A DNA stretch of 64,000 nucleotides, taken from assembly GCF_000802185.1 (NCBI RefSeq), contig NZ_KN676113.1, forward strand, positions 3,637,019-3,701,018. The letters run 5' to 3'. The DNA is from Belnapia sp. F-4-1 (GTDB lineage Bacteria > Pseudomonadota > Alphaproteobacteria > Acetobacterales > Acetobacteraceae). This document shows, one piece after another, positions 40,098 through 49,027 of this stretch (position 1 is the first letter of the stretch; every line of letters starts with the position of its first letter). Under the pieces are notes generated by a model, which had not been told where the DNA came from, ran no database searches, and worked only from the letters and a program-made list of their open reading frames with translations. Made by a program: the position numbers and the translations under genes.

Positions 40098-41270
40098 ATG
40101 CTGCCGCTTGCGCGCTTCACCGTGCTCGACCTTACCCGCGTCCGTTCCGGCCCGACCTGCGTGCGGCAGCTTGCGGACTGGGGGGCGAATGTCATCAAGA
40201 TCGAGGCGCCGGACGAGATCGACACCGGCAAGGGCATGGGCGGGGAGCGGCACGGGCCGGACTTCCAGCATGTTCATCGCAACAAGCGCGGTGTCACGAT
40301 CAACCTGAAGAATCCGGACGGGCTGGCGCTGTTCAAGCGCATGGTCGAGAAGGCCGATGTGGTGGTCGAGAACTATCGGCCCGACGTGAAGGACCGGCTC
40401 GGCATCGGCTACGAGGCGCTGGCGGCGGTCAACCCGCGCATCGTGCTGGGCTCGATCAGCGGCTTCGGGCAGACCGGGCCCTATGCGCGGCGGCCGGGCT
40501 TCGACCAGATCGCGCAGGGCATGGGTGGGCTGATGAGCGTGACCGGCCTGCCGGGGCAGGGGCCGGTGCGGGTCGGCATACCGGTCGCCGACCTGACGGC
40601 GGGGCTCTATACCGCGATCGGCATCATGGTGGCGTTGCTGGAGCGGGAGCAGACCGGCAAGGGACGCTGGGTGCATACCAGCCTGCTCGAGGCGATGGTT
40701 GCCATGATGGACTTCCAGGCGACCCGCTGGACGATGAGGCAGGAGGTGCCGCAGCAGGCGGGCAACGACCATCCGACGACGGTACCGACCGGGCTGTTCC
40801 ACACCAAGGACGGCATGATCAACCTAGCCGGCGGCGGGCAGGAGATGTGGCGGCGCATCGTCGAGACGCTCGGCATCGAGGAGGGGGCGAAGGACCCGGA
40901 CTTCGCCACCGACAAGTCCCGCGCGGCCAATCGCGGCAAGACCAATGCGCTGCTGCAGAAGCCGCTGCTGGAGGACACCTCCGCCAACTGGATCGAGCGG
41001 CTGAACAAGGCGGGCGTGCCGAGCGGGCCGGTCTATTCGATGGACCAGGTCTTCGCCGATCCGCAGGTGAAGCATCTCGGCATCGAATGGGCCGTGCAGC
41101 ATCCGGCGCTCGGCGAGCTCAAGCTCGTCAGGGCGCCGATGAACCTCGGCGGCGTGGAGCCGCCGCGGCGGCCGACGCCGGAGCGGGGCGAGCACACGGC
41201 GGAGGTGCTGGCGGAGTTCGGCATCGGCGAGGCGGAGCTGGCGGCGCTGCGCGGGAAGGGAGCGGTCTGA
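40098..41270 (+). CDS. CaiB/BaiF (class III) CoA transferase
   Basis: 390-residue family III CoA transferase. N-terminal LPLARFTVLDLTRVRSGPTCVRQLADWGANVIKIE and the catalytic-Asp region PVADLTAGLYTAIGIMVALLERE are family hallmarks. It moves CoA between carboxylic acids. GAGGAG precedes the ATG. Its stop overlaps the first base of the tarD start, so the two are co-expressed; an organic-acid (perhaps C4) role is inferred from that. Confidence 0.88.
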   Translation: MLPLARFTVLDLTRVRSGPTCVRQLADWGANVIKIEAPDEIDTGKGMGGERHGPDFQHVHRNKRGVTINLKNPDGLALFKRMVEKADVVVENYRPDVKDRLGIGYEALAAVNPRIVLGSISGFGQTGPYARRPGFDQIAQGMGGLMSVTGLPGQGPVRVGIPVADLTAGLYTAIGIMVALLEREQTGKGRWVHTSLLEAMVAMMDFQATRWTMRQEVPQQAGNDHPTTVPTGLFHTKDGMINLAGGGQEMWRRIVETLGIEEGAKDPDFATDKSRAANRGKTNALLQKPLLEDTSANWIERLNKAGVPSGPVYSMDQVFADPQVKHLGIEWAVQHPALGELKLVRAPMNLGGVEPPRRPTPERGEHTAEVLAEFGIGEAELAALRGKGAV

Positions 41271-42448
41271 TGCGCATCGCCTCCGTCCGCGAGACCGTGG
41301 CGCCGATCAGCAGCGCCATCGCCAATGCCTATATCGACTTCTCGAAGATGACGGCCTCGGTCGTCGCCGTCACCGTGGAAGACGGGCAAGGGCGCCGCGC
41401 CACCGGCTACGGCTTCAACAGCAATGGGCGTTATGCCCAGCCGGGGCTGCTGCGGGAGCGCTTCATCCCCCGCCTGCTGGAGGCGCCGGAGGCGGCGCTC
41501 GTCCATGCCGATGGCGGGCTGGAACCGGCCGGCGCCTGGGCGGCGATGATGCGGAACGAGAAGCCGGGCGGGCATGGCGACCGCAGCGTGGCCGTCGGCA
41601 CGCTCGACATGGCGTTGTGGGACGCCGCCGCCAAGCTGCGCGGCGTGCCACTGTGGCGGCTGCTGGCGGATCGCTACCGGGGCGGCGAGGCGGATGAGAG
41701 CGCCTGGATCTACGCGGCCGGCGGCTATTACTACCCGGGCAAGGGCGAGGCGGCGTTGGTCGAGGAGATGCAGCGCTATCTCGACCTCGGCTACAGCGTG
41801 GTGAAGATGAAGATCGGCGGCGCGCCGGGCACGCCGCTGCGCGATGCGCTGAAGGAGGATATCGGTCGCATCGAGGCGGTGCTGAAGCTGCTCGGCGGCG
41901 ACGGTGCGCGTCTCTGTGTCGATGTCAATGGGCGCTTCGGCCTGCATGCGGCGCTCGCCTATGGCGCGGCGCTCGAGCCCTATCGTCTGCGCTGGTACGA
42001 GGAGCCGCTCGACCCGCTCGACTACGCGACGCATGCGACGCTGGCCGAGCATTACCGCGGGCCGATCGCGACCGGCGAGAACCTGTTCTCCATGCAAGAT
42101 GCCCGGAACCTCATCCGCCATGGCGGCCTTAGGCCGGACCGCGACGTGCTGCAATTCGACCCGGTGCTGGCCTACGGGCTGGTCGAGTACCTGCGGACGC
42201 TGGCGATGCTGCAGGAGCACGGCTGGTCGGCGCGGCGCTGCGTGCCGCATGGTGGGCATCAATTCGCGCTGAACATCGCCATCGGGCTCGGGCTCGGTGG
42301 CAATGAGAGCTATCCGGAGGTCTTCGCGCCCTTCGGGGGTTTCGCCGACAGCACGCCGGTCGAGGAAAGCCGCATCCGCATGCCGGACGTGCCGGGGATC
42401 GGCTTCGAGGCGAAGGCCAATCTCTGGGCGGTGATGCGGGAGCTCTGA
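41270..42448 (+). CDS. tarD: D(-)-tartrate dehydratase, enolase superfamily
   Basis: 392-residue enolase-superfamily enzyme. It matches D-tartrate dehydratase (TarD) of Bradyrhizobium along the full length: NAYIDFSKMT, YGFNSNGRY, NEKPGGHGDRSVAVGT, YAAGGYYYPGKG, and the KMKIGG motif (Lys179 and Lys181, corresponding to the KxK catalytic lysine). The base His is in CVPHGGHQ (His327 or His330). It dehydrates D-tartrate to oxaloacetate (enol). Metal ligands Asp and Glu follow in order. Starts within the preceding stop (TGATG). Confidence 0.85.
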   Translation: MRIASVRETVAPISSAIANAYIDFSKMTASVVAVTVEDGQGRRATGYGFNSNGRYAQPGLLRERFIPRLLEAPEAALVHADGGLEPAGAWAAMMRNEKPGGHGDRSVAVGTLDMALWDAAAKLRGVPLWRLLADRYRGGEADESAWIYAAGGYYYPGKGEAALVEEMQRYLDLGYSVVKMKIGGAPGTPLRDALKEDIGRIEAVLKLLGGDGARLCVDVNGRFGLHAALAYGAALEPYRLRWYEEPLDPLDYATHATLAEHYRGPIATGENLFSMQDARNLIRHGGLRPDRDVLQFDPVLAYGLVEYLRTLAMLQEHGWSARRCVPHGGHQFALNIAIGLGLGGNESYPEVFAPFGGFADSTPVEESRIRMPDVPGIGFEAKANLWAVMREL

Positions 42449-42463
42449 GCCCCCGCATCCCGG

Positions 42464-43492
42464 TCACCGCCGGCTCAGGTCCACGACGCCGGCGAAGCCT
42501 TCCTCGGTGCCGAAGGCGAGCACCGAGCCGCTGGCATTCCAGCCGAGGGCGGAGATGCCGCCACGGCCGGGGGGCGCCACCGGCACGACCTTGCCCGAGG
42601 CGATCTCGGCGATGAGGACGAGCCCGTCGGCGAAGCCGGCGGCCACGACCTCATGCTGCGGGTGGCAGGCGACCGCGCTGCACAGCACGCCGTCGCCGCC
42701 GGCCAGCTCGGTCGGGGCCTTGCCCATCGGGCCGCCGCCGAAGAAAGGCCAGATGACGACGCTGTCGGCGCCGCTCGTCGCCAGCCAGCGGCCGCGCGCG
42801 GTGAAGCTGAGGAAGCGCGTCTTCGACGGGTAGCCGGACATGCGCATGTGCTGGCTGTCGGCGAGGCGCCAGCCATGCAGCGCATTCTCCTGCATCGCCG
42901 TCACCACATGCGTGCCGTCCGGGCTGAAGGCGATGGCGGCGTGGCTGCCCTTCCACTCCAGCACGCGGGGCTTGTCCTCCTTCGCCGCGACGAACCAGAG
43001 GCTCGCCCCATTGTAGTGGCTGGCGGCGACGCGCTTGCCCTTGGCATCGAAGGCGATGCCGCCGACGGAGGTCGGGTGCGTCAGTGCCTTCAGCTTGTCG
43101 CCCTTGGCATCGAAGAGGTGCAGCTGCTTGCCGACCGAGGCGGCGCGCAGGCCGCTCTCATGCGCGGCGACATGCTCCACCCACTTCATCGCACCCAGCG
43201 CGGCGATCTCCGCGACCGTGCCGGCGGCATCGGTGCGGACCAGCCGGCCATCGTCGCCGCCGGTGAGGAAGCCGTCCTTGGCATCGGCGACGAGCGAGAG
43301 CACGGCGCCGTCATGCGCCTCGGCGGTCAGCCAGTCGGCGCCGCCGGGCGGGGCGATGCGCAGCGTGCCGTCGCCGAGGCCGAAGCCGCAGGCGCCGCTG
43401 CGGTCGAAGGCGAGGCCGACGACCCAGGCACCAAGCTCCTGCGACCGGCCGCGAGCCGAGAGCAGGAAGTCGGCGTCATTGGTCTCGCTCAT
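42464..43492 (-). CDS. WD40-repeat beta-propeller protein paired with CobW
   Basis: 342-residue protein made of repeated ~40-residue blades, such as [42 protein letters not shown] and [23 protein letters not shown]. No signal peptide, so probably cytoplasmic. Its start overlaps the stop of the CobW-type GTPase gene by 4 bp, so both are made together. The protein may bind the GTPase or its client; the function of this pair is not settled. Start at 43492 (ATG) removes an upstream Arg-rich tail. Confidence 0.82.
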   Translation of the reverse strand: MSETNDADFLLSARGRSQELGAWVVGLAFDRSGACGFGLGDGTLRIAPPGGADWLTAEAHDGAVLSLVADAKDGFLTGGDDGRLVRTDAAGTVAEIAALGAMKWVEHVAAHESGLRAASVGKQLHLFDAKGDKLKALTHPTSVGGIAFDAKGKRVAASHYNGASLWFVAAKEDKPRVLEWKGSHAAIAFSPDGTHVVTAMQENALHGWRLADSQHMRMSGYPSKTRFLSFTARGRWLATSGADSVVIWPFFGGGPMGKAPTELAGGDGVLCSAVACHPQHEVVAAGFADGLVLIAEIASGKVVPVAPPGRGGISALGWNASGSVLAFGTEEGFAGVVDLSRR

Positions 43493-44505
43493 ACCGGGCT
43501 CCAGCGCGCGACCTCGGCCTCGGCCTTCGCGCCGTCCTCGACCTGGCAAGCCTCGAAGCCGCGGCGCAGCACCGGACGGTTCAGGTCGCGGCCGATGAAG
43601 ACGATCTTGGAACGGCGCGGGTCGCCCTCCTTGATCTGGCCGATGTAATCGCCGTCCGCGATCATGTGGACGGCCTGGAAGGCGAAGCGGCGGTCCTCGC
43701 CGGCATAGTAGAGGATGCCCTTGGTGCGCAGCAGGTCCTGGCCCTTCTGGGCGAGGAGCTGAGTGATCCAGGCGTTGAACCGCTCCGGGTCGATCGGGCG
43801 GGAGACCTCGAAGGAGACGGAGTTCACCGCGGAGTCGTGCTCGTGCTCGTCATCGCCCGAGAGGAAGTCCGGCTCGCGCTCCAGGATGCGGGCAAGGTTG
43901 AAGGCGTCGCGGCCGATCACGCTGTCGATCGGCACGTCGGACTTGGTGCTGCGGCGGATCTCGGCATAGGGGTTGATGGCGCGGATGCGGCGCTCGACCT
44001 CGGCGGCCTCCTCCGGCGTCACCAGATCCATCTTGTTGAGCACGACGATGTCGGCGAAGGCGATCTGCTCGGCCGCCTCGTGGCTGTCGTCGAGCCGGGC
44101 GGGCAGGTGCTTGGCGTCCACCACGGTGACGATGGCGTCGAGCCGGGTCGCGCGCTTGACGTCCTCATCGGCGAAAAAGGTCTGGGCGACGGGGGCCGGG
44201 TTGGCGAGGCCGGTGGTCTCGACGATGATGCCGTCGAACTTGCCGCGGCGCTTCATCAAGCCGTTGATGATGCGGATCAGGTCGCCGCGCACGGTGCAGC
44301 AGATGCAGCCGTTGTTCATCTCGAAGACTTCCTCGTCGGTATCGACGACAAGGTCGTTGTCCACGCCGAGCTCGCCGAACTCGTTGATCACCACGGCGAA
44401 TTTGCGCCCGTGGTTCTCGCTGAGGATGCGGTTCAGCAGGGTGGTCTTGCCGGCGCCGAGATAGCCGGTCAGCACGGTGACGGGGACGGGTGAGGCGTCG
44501 CTCAT
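43489..44505 (-). CDS. CobW/COG0523-family metal-chaperone GTPase
   Basis: 338-residue G3E-family GTPase. Walker A is GYLGAGKTT (residues 14-22), the CxCC motif CICC is at 67-70 after NNG, GTP-binding NKMD follows, and a short EHEHD metal-binding stretch lies near residue 235. The family inserts or delivers metals such as zinc or cobalt. The short His loop suggests modest zinc affinity rather than a dedicated metal sink. ATG at 44505; the track extension upstream is not conserved. It is followed by the WD40 gene with a 4-bp overlap. Confidence 0.9.
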   Translation of the reverse strand: MSDASPVPVTVLTGYLGAGKTTLLNRILSENHGRKFAVVINEFGELGVDNDLVVDTDEEVFEMNNGCICCTVRGDLIRIINGLMKRRGKFDGIIVETTGLANPAPVAQTFFADEDVKRATRLDAIVTVVDAKHLPARLDDSHEAAEQIAFADIVVLNKMDLVTPEEAAEVERRIRAINPYAEIRRSTKSDVPIDSVIGRDAFNLARILEREPDFLSGDDEHEHDSAVNSVSFEVSRPIDPERFNAWITQLLAQKGQDLLRTKGILYYAGEDRRFAFQAVHMIADGDYIGQIKEGDPRRSKIVFIGRDLNRPVLRRGFEACQVEDGAKAEAEVARWSPV

Positions 44506-44606
44506 TGGAAGGCTCCGCGGAAAGGGAAGGGTCTTGGCCGGGAATATGGGGCGGCCGGGCACGGAGGGCAAAGGGGGGCCGGTGCGCCAGGGGGGGCCGT
44601 GCGCCC

Positions 44607-45377
44607 TCAGCCGCGGCGGAGCGCCATCTTGGCCGCGACGGCGGCGGAAACTAGGGGCTGCAGCAGCACCGGGCGCCGGTCCGGCTCCGCCTCGATGGCA
44701 CGGGCGGCGGCGGCGGCGGTGATGGCGCCGACCGAGGTGAAGGCTTCCGCGGCCCGGGCCGCGGCGGCCTGGACATCGGGCAGGGCAGGCAGGCTGCGGA
44801 TATCGGCGATGCTGGCGGCGGCCGCGTCCAGCGCGGCTTCGTCGCGGGCGCGTCGGGCCTCGGGGCCGAATTCCTCCAGCAGGGCGGCGCGGCGGGCGGC
44901 ATCCAGCGGCTCGGCCGGGCTATGGGCAACGACCAGGCGGCGGAGGGCGGCCTCCAGCACCTCGGCATGAACCGGGCGCGAGATCATGGCGTCGAAGCCG
45001 GCCTCGAGGCAGGCGGCTTCCAGCCGCGGCTCGCGCTCGCCGGCCAGGGCGACCACCAAAAGGCGGGAGATGGGCGGCGGCCAGCCGCGCAGGCGCTTCA
45101 CCGCATCGAAACGGCGGGCGCCGGGGCAGGCCAGATCCTGCACCATGACGTCGATCGGGATGCGGCTGACGGTCCCCATCGCCTCCGCCCAGTCGGCGGC
45201 CAGGAGGCAGCGATGTCCGGCCTCCTCCAGCCCCTCGCGGAGCTGGACGGTATCCGCTGCGGCGGTGCCGGCGAGCAGGATGGTGAGCGGCCGGACCCTT
45301 GGGTCCCCGGCGCGGGCCCGGCCGAAATCGACCAGGACCGCAGCGGAAAGGACGGGGAAGCCGGGGCCGGCCGCCAT
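44607..45377 (-). CDS. Degenerate receiver/Hpt-like signalling protein
   Basis: 256 residues. Residues ~25-150 resemble a response-regulator receiver: [29 protein letters not shown] starts it, and [10 protein letters not shown] retains an Asp at the phospho-acceptor place. The expected Lys-Pro is replaced by an Arg (ISRP), and the acidic pocket is not obvious. The C-terminal half is Ala-rich helical and resembles an Hpt four-helix bundle, but no His is in the expected position ([12 protein letters not shown]). It may be a phosphorylation-independent pseudo-receiver. The ATG at 45377 follows closely on the aminotransferase stop at 45382. Confidence in the gene is good, in the domain reading moderate. 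Confidence 0.6.
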   Translation of the reverse strand: MAAGPGFPVLSAAVLVDFGRARAGDPRVRPLTILLAGTAAADTVQLREGLEEAGHRCLLAADWAEAMGTVSRIPIDVMVQDLACPGARRFDAVKRLRGWPPPISRLLVVALAGEREPRLEAACLEAGFDAMISRPVHAEVLEAALRRLVVAHSPAEPLDAARRAALLEEFGPEARRARDEAALDAAAASIADIRSLPALPDVQAAAARAAEAFTSVGAITAAAAARAIEAEPDRRPVLLQPLVSAAVAAKMALRRG

Positions 45378-45381
45378 GGCG

Positions 45382-46713
45382 TCAGGCGGCCTCGGCGCGG
45401 ATCGCATCCGCCAGCGTGCCGTAGAGCCGCTCGACATGCGGCTTCTCGATGATGAGCGGCGGCGAGAGGGCGACGATGTCGCCGGTGACGCGCACCAGCA
45501 CGCCCGCATCGAAGCAGCGGCGGAAGACGGCGGTGCCGCGGGCGCCGGGCTTGCCCGGGCGCGGCGCCAGCTCGATGCCCGAGATCAGCCCGAAGTCGCG
45601 GATGTCGGTGACGTTCGGCAGGCCCTTCAGGCTGTGCGTCGCCTCCTGCCAGAGCGGCTCGATGGTGCGGGCCCGGCCGGGCAGGTCCTCGGCGCGGTGC
45701 AGCTCCATCGTGGCGATCGCAGCGGCGGCGGCTAGCGGGTGGCCGGAATAGGTATAGCCGTGGAAAAGCTCGATCCCGGCTGCGGCGCCGTCCACCACCG
45801 CGTCGTAGATGCCGTTCCGCACCGCGACGGCGCCCATCGGCACGGCGGCGTTGGTGAGGCCCTTCGCCATGGTGATGATGTCCGGCGTCACGCCGAGCCG
45901 CTCGCTGCCGAAATTGGTGCCGATGCGGCCGAAGCCGGTGATGACCTCGTCGAAGATCAGCAGGATGCCGTGCTTGTCGCAGATGGCGCGCAGCCGCTCG
46001 AGATAGCCCCGCGGCGGGACCAGCACGCCGGTGGAGCCGGCGACGGGCTCGACCATTACGGCGGCGATGGTCTCGGCACCGTGCAGGGCGACCAGGTTCT
46101 CCAGCGCATCGGCCCGCTCCACGCCGTGCTCGGGCAGGCCGCGGGCGAAGAGGTTGGCCTCGATGCCATGGGTGTGCGGCAGGTGGTCGACATAGGGCAG
46201 CAGGGCGCCGAACTGCTTGCGGTTGCCGCCGATGCCGCCTACCGACATGCCGCCGAAGCCGACGCCATGGTAGCCGCGCTCGCGCCCGATCAGCCGCACG
46301 CGGCTGCTCTCGCCGCGGGCCTTGTGGTAGGCGAGGGCGATCTTGAGCGCGGTGTCGGCGCTCTCCGAGCCGCTGTTGGTGAAGAAGACGCGGTCCATGC
46401 CCTCCGGCGTCAGCTCCGCGATGCGGGCGGCGGCCTCGAAGGCGATGGGGTGGCCGAGCTGGAAGGTCGGCGCGTAGTCGAGGATGGCGGCCTGCTGCTG
46501 GATCGCCTCCTTGATCTCGCGGCGGCCGTGGCCGGCATTGCAGCACCAGAGCCCGGCGGTGCCGTCGAGGATCTCCTGCCCGTCGGCCGTCGTGTAAAAC
46601 ATGCCCTCGGCCCGGGCGAGCAGGCGCGGGTTGGACTTGAAGTAGCGGTTGTCCGAGAAGGGCATCCAGTAGGCGTCCAGATTGTTGGGACGCGGCACGT
46701 TGATCTCGTTCAT
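45382..46713 (-). CDS. Class III (omega) aminotransferase
   Basis: 443-residue PLP-dependent aminotransferase of the beta-alanine/omega-amino-acid:pyruvate type. The N-terminal YWMPFSDNRYFKSNPRLL, SGSESADTALKIA, FDEVITGFGRIG and the PLP Lys in TMAKGLTNAAVP are present. It transfers an amino group from an omega-amino acid or amine to pyruvate. Normal length. It is followed closely by the receiver-like gene. Confidence 0.92.
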   Translation of the reverse strand: MNEINVPRPNNLDAYWMPFSDNRYFKSNPRLLARAEGMFYTTADGQEILDGTAGLWCCNAGHGRREIKEAIQQQAAILDYAPTFQLGHPIAFEAAARIAELTPEGMDRVFFTNSGSESADTALKIALAYHKARGESSRVRLIGRERGYHGVGFGGMSVGGIGGNRKQFGALLPYVDHLPHTHGIEANLFARGLPEHGVERADALENLVALHGAETIAAVMVEPVAGSTGVLVPPRGYLERLRAICDKHGILLIFDEVITGFGRIGTNFGSERLGVTPDIITMAKGLTNAAVPMGAVAVRNGIYDAVVDGAAAGIELFHGYTYSGHPLAAAAAIATMELHRAEDLPGRARTIEPLWQEATHSLKGLPNVTDIRDFGLISGIELAPRPGKPGARGTAVFRRCFDAGVLVRVTGDIVALSPPLIIEKPHVERLYGTLADAIRAEAA

Positions 46714-46771
46714 CAGGCGGGCTCCGGCACGGCTTCCTTATGCTAGGCTCGGGGCGAGAGGAGCGGAAGCC

Positions 46772-47251
46772 ATGGATGGCAGCCTGCACGACCGGGATTT
46801 CTTCACCTGGACCCAGGAACAGGCGGCGGCGCTGCGCCGGCTGGCAGCGGCGCGGCCGAACCTGCTGGAGGGGCTCGACCTGCCCAACCTGATCGAGGAG
46901 GTGGAGGATTTAGGGGGCGAGCAAGTTGCGAAGGTCCGCAGCCATCTGCCTCAGATGCTGAAACATATGCTGCTGGTCGCCTTTGCGCCGGACGATCAGG
47001 CGGTCCGGAGTTGGCGCGGCGAGATCGTCACCTTCCGCGACGACGCGGTCGACCCCTACCGGCACTCGATGCGGCAGGGGCTGGAGCCGCGGCTCGATGG
47101 CGCCTGGCGCACGGCCTGTGCCGCCGCCGCCGAAAAGCTCGGCCATCCGCTGCCCGGCCTGCCGGAGGCCTGCCCCTTCACCCTCCACGAATTGCTGGAC
47201 GAGGCGCTGTCCATCGATGCGCTCCTCGCCCGCCTGACCGCGAAGGACTGA
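46772..47251 (+). CDS. DUF29 family protein
   Basis: 159-residue DUF29 protein: DFFTWTQEQAAALRR, NLIEEVEDLG, LPQMLKHMLL, and the C-terminal acidic ELLDEALSID. The family is frequent in cyanobacteria and alphaproteobacteria; its role is unknown. ATG at 46772 has GAGGAG-like purines upstream and lies divergent from the aminotransferase gene. Confidence 0.82.
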   Translation: MDGSLHDRDFFTWTQEQAAALRRLAAARPNLLEGLDLPNLIEEVEDLGGEQVAKVRSHLPQMLKHMLLVAFAPDDQAVRSWRGEIVTFRDDAVDPYRHSMRQGLEPRLDGAWRTACAAAAEKLGHPLPGLPEACPFTLHELLDEALSIDALLARLTAKD

Positions 47252-47254
47252 CCC

Positions 47255-47923
47255 ATGCCAGAAGGCCGCCTCGTCATCGGCAGCAAGCGCTATTCCTCCT
47301 GGAGCTTGCGCGGCTGGCTCGCCGTGCAGCTCGCCGCGCTCGATGTGGAGGAGGTGGTGATCGCCCTCGAGGCAGCGCCCTCGGCCGCGATCCAGGCGGC
47401 GACGCCGACCGGCCTCGTCCCCTATCTGGAGCACCGCGGGGCAAAGGTTTGGGAAAGCATCGCCATCGCCGAGTACTGCGCCGAGCAGGCGCCGGGGCTC
47501 TGGCCGGAGGACCGGGTGCTACGGGCGCATATTCGCGCCATCGCGGCCGAGATGCATGCCGGCTTCCGCGGGTTGCGGCAGGCGATGCCGATGAATCTCG
47601 GGCGGGATTTCGCCGGCGGCGGGCGGACGGCGGAGGCGCTGGCGGATATCGCGCGGATCGAGGCGGTCTGGCGCGAGGCGCGGGCGCTGTCGGGCGGGCC
47701 TTTCCTCGGCGGGGCGGGCTTCGGCCTGGTGGATGCGATGTATGCGCCGGTGGTGACGCGCTTCATCACCTGGCGGCCGGAGCTTCGGGCAGAGGCCTGG
47801 GACTATGTCGAGGCGGTCCGGGCGCATCCGCTGATGGAGCGCTGGTATGCGGAGGCGGCAGCCGAGCCGGAGGCCTGGCGGCTCGACAAGTACGAGAACC
47901 CGCCGCACGCGCCGCACCCGTGA
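47255..47923 (+). CDS. Glutathione S-transferase family protein
   Basis: 222 residues. Thioredoxin-fold N-terminal domain with SKRYSSWSLRGW (active-site Ser region), the VPYLEH cis-Pro and ESIAIAEY motifs, then an all-helical C-terminal domain. It most likely handles a glutathione conjugate or isomerisation. Starts 3 bases after the DUF29 stop; its stop overlaps the FkbM GTG start. Confidence 0.86.
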   Translation: MPEGRLVIGSKRYSSWSLRGWLAVQLAALDVEEVVIALEAAPSAAIQAATPTGLVPYLEHRGAKVWESIAIAEYCAEQAPGLWPEDRVLRAHIRAIAAEMHAGFRGLRQAMPMNLGRDFAGGGRTAEALADIARIEAVWREARALSGGPFLGGAGFGLVDAMYAPVVTRFITWRPELRAEAWDYVEAVRAHPLMERWYAEAAAEPEAWRLDKYENPPHAPHP

Positions 47924-48663
47924 CCTCGCCCATCGGGCGGAGCCTCAGGACCTATTACGCGCCGGGGCGGGCGGCGGCGCTCGATGAGTTCCACCGGCGC
48001 TTCCTGAAGGCGGGCGAGCTTGGCTTCGATATCGGCGCCCATGTCGGCGACCGGGTGGCGAGCTTCCGGCGCATCGGCGCGCGGGCCGTGGCGGTGGAGC
48101 CGCAGCCGCGCCTCGCCCGGCTGCTGCGGCGGCTCTTCGGGCGGGATGCGGGCGTCATCCGCGTCGCGGCGCTGGTGGGCGCCGAGGCGGGCGAGGCGGT
48201 GCTGCGGCTCAACCGCGCCAACCCGACCGTCGCCACGGCGAGCGAGGAGTTCATCGCCGCCGCCGATGGCGCGCCGGGCTGGGAGGGGCAGCGCTGGGAT
48301 GCGGCGCTCACGCTGCCGGTGACGACTCTCGATGCGCTCATCACCGCACATGGGCGGCCGGATTTCGTCAAGATCGATGTCGAGGGCTATGAGGCAGCAG
48401 CGCTGGCGGGGCTCTCCACCGCGCCGCGCAGCCTCTCCTTCGAATTCACCACCATCCAGCGCGGGGTGGCGCTGGACTGCCTCGCGCGGCTGGCGGCGCT
48501 CGGCTACCGGCGGTTCAACGCCTGCCTCGGCGAAAGCATGCGCTTCGGCCATGCGGCGCCCATCGCCGTGGGGCCGATGGGTGACTGGCTGCGCGGACTG
48601 CCGGCCGAGGCGAACAGCGGCGATGTTTATGCCAGCCTGGAGCCCGCGCGCCTCATGGGTTGA
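47920..48663 (+). CDS. FkbM-family methyltransferase
   Basis: 247-residue SAM-dependent O-methyltransferase. Motif I is GFDIGAHVGDRVASF; DFVKIDVEGYE gives the FkbM signature, with a hydrophobic LSFEFT strand. The GTG start overlaps the GST stop by 4 bp (GTGA); the upstream in-frame stretch is Arg-rich off-frame sequence. It may methylate a sugar or lipid; nothing nearby identifies the acceptor. Confidence 0.86.
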   Translation: MTSPIGRSLRTYYAPGRAAALDEFHRRFLKAGELGFDIGAHVGDRVASFRRIGARAVAVEPQPRLARLLRRLFGRDAGVIRVAALVGAEAGEAVLRLNRANPTVATASEEFIAAADGAPGWEGQRWDAALTLPVTTLDALITAHGRPDFVKIDVEGYEAAALAGLSTAPRSLSFEFTTIQRGVALDCLARLAALGYRRFNACLGESMRFGHAAPIAVGPMGDWLRGLPAEANSGDVYASLEPARLMG

Positions 48664-49027
48664 GGATACGGCGGAGGGCGTCAGCCATACGGTGCCCACC
48701 GTCGTGGCGACCACCACGCCGCCCAGCGCCGGCACGGCGATGCCGTGGTCGAGCAGCTTGGCGACGCTTTTTGGCAGGATGCCGATGGGCGGATGTCCGC
48801 CAGCAGCCGCGCGATGACGATTCGGTAGAGCACCAGGGCGACCAGCGGGAAGAAGTCGGCCTGGTACGGGCTCAACGAGCCGTCGCTGGTCGAGGCGGTG
48901 AAGTTCGGCAGATCCAGCGCGATGACGGTCAGCGGAATGATGACCGAGAAACAGGCCGCTGCGTCGCGCAGGGTGTGCCGCTCCCCCGGCGGAGCGGGAG
49001 GCGGAGCACCATCATGCCCCGCTGCCA
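48664..49027 (-). pseudogene. Fragment of a frameshifted membrane-protein gene
   Basis: On the minus strand, an ATG at 49027 (inside the end of the racemase gene) opens a frame that reads as a membrane protein: CFSVIIPLTVIALDLPNF, then FFPLVALVLYRIVIARLLADIRP. At about 48780 the coherent reading moves to another frame, continuing as IGILPKSVAKLLDHG and VPALGGVVVATTVGTVWL. The trail ends against the FkbM gene. No family recognised. It looks like a decaying or truncated gene in an otherwise geneless 348-base gap; a genuine short gene is less likely. Confidence 0.4.

Noticed and set aside
47011-47919. In-frame extension upstream of the FkbM methyltransferase
   Set aside because: Arg/Gly-rich, overlaps the DUF29 and GST genes and has no methyltransferase motif.
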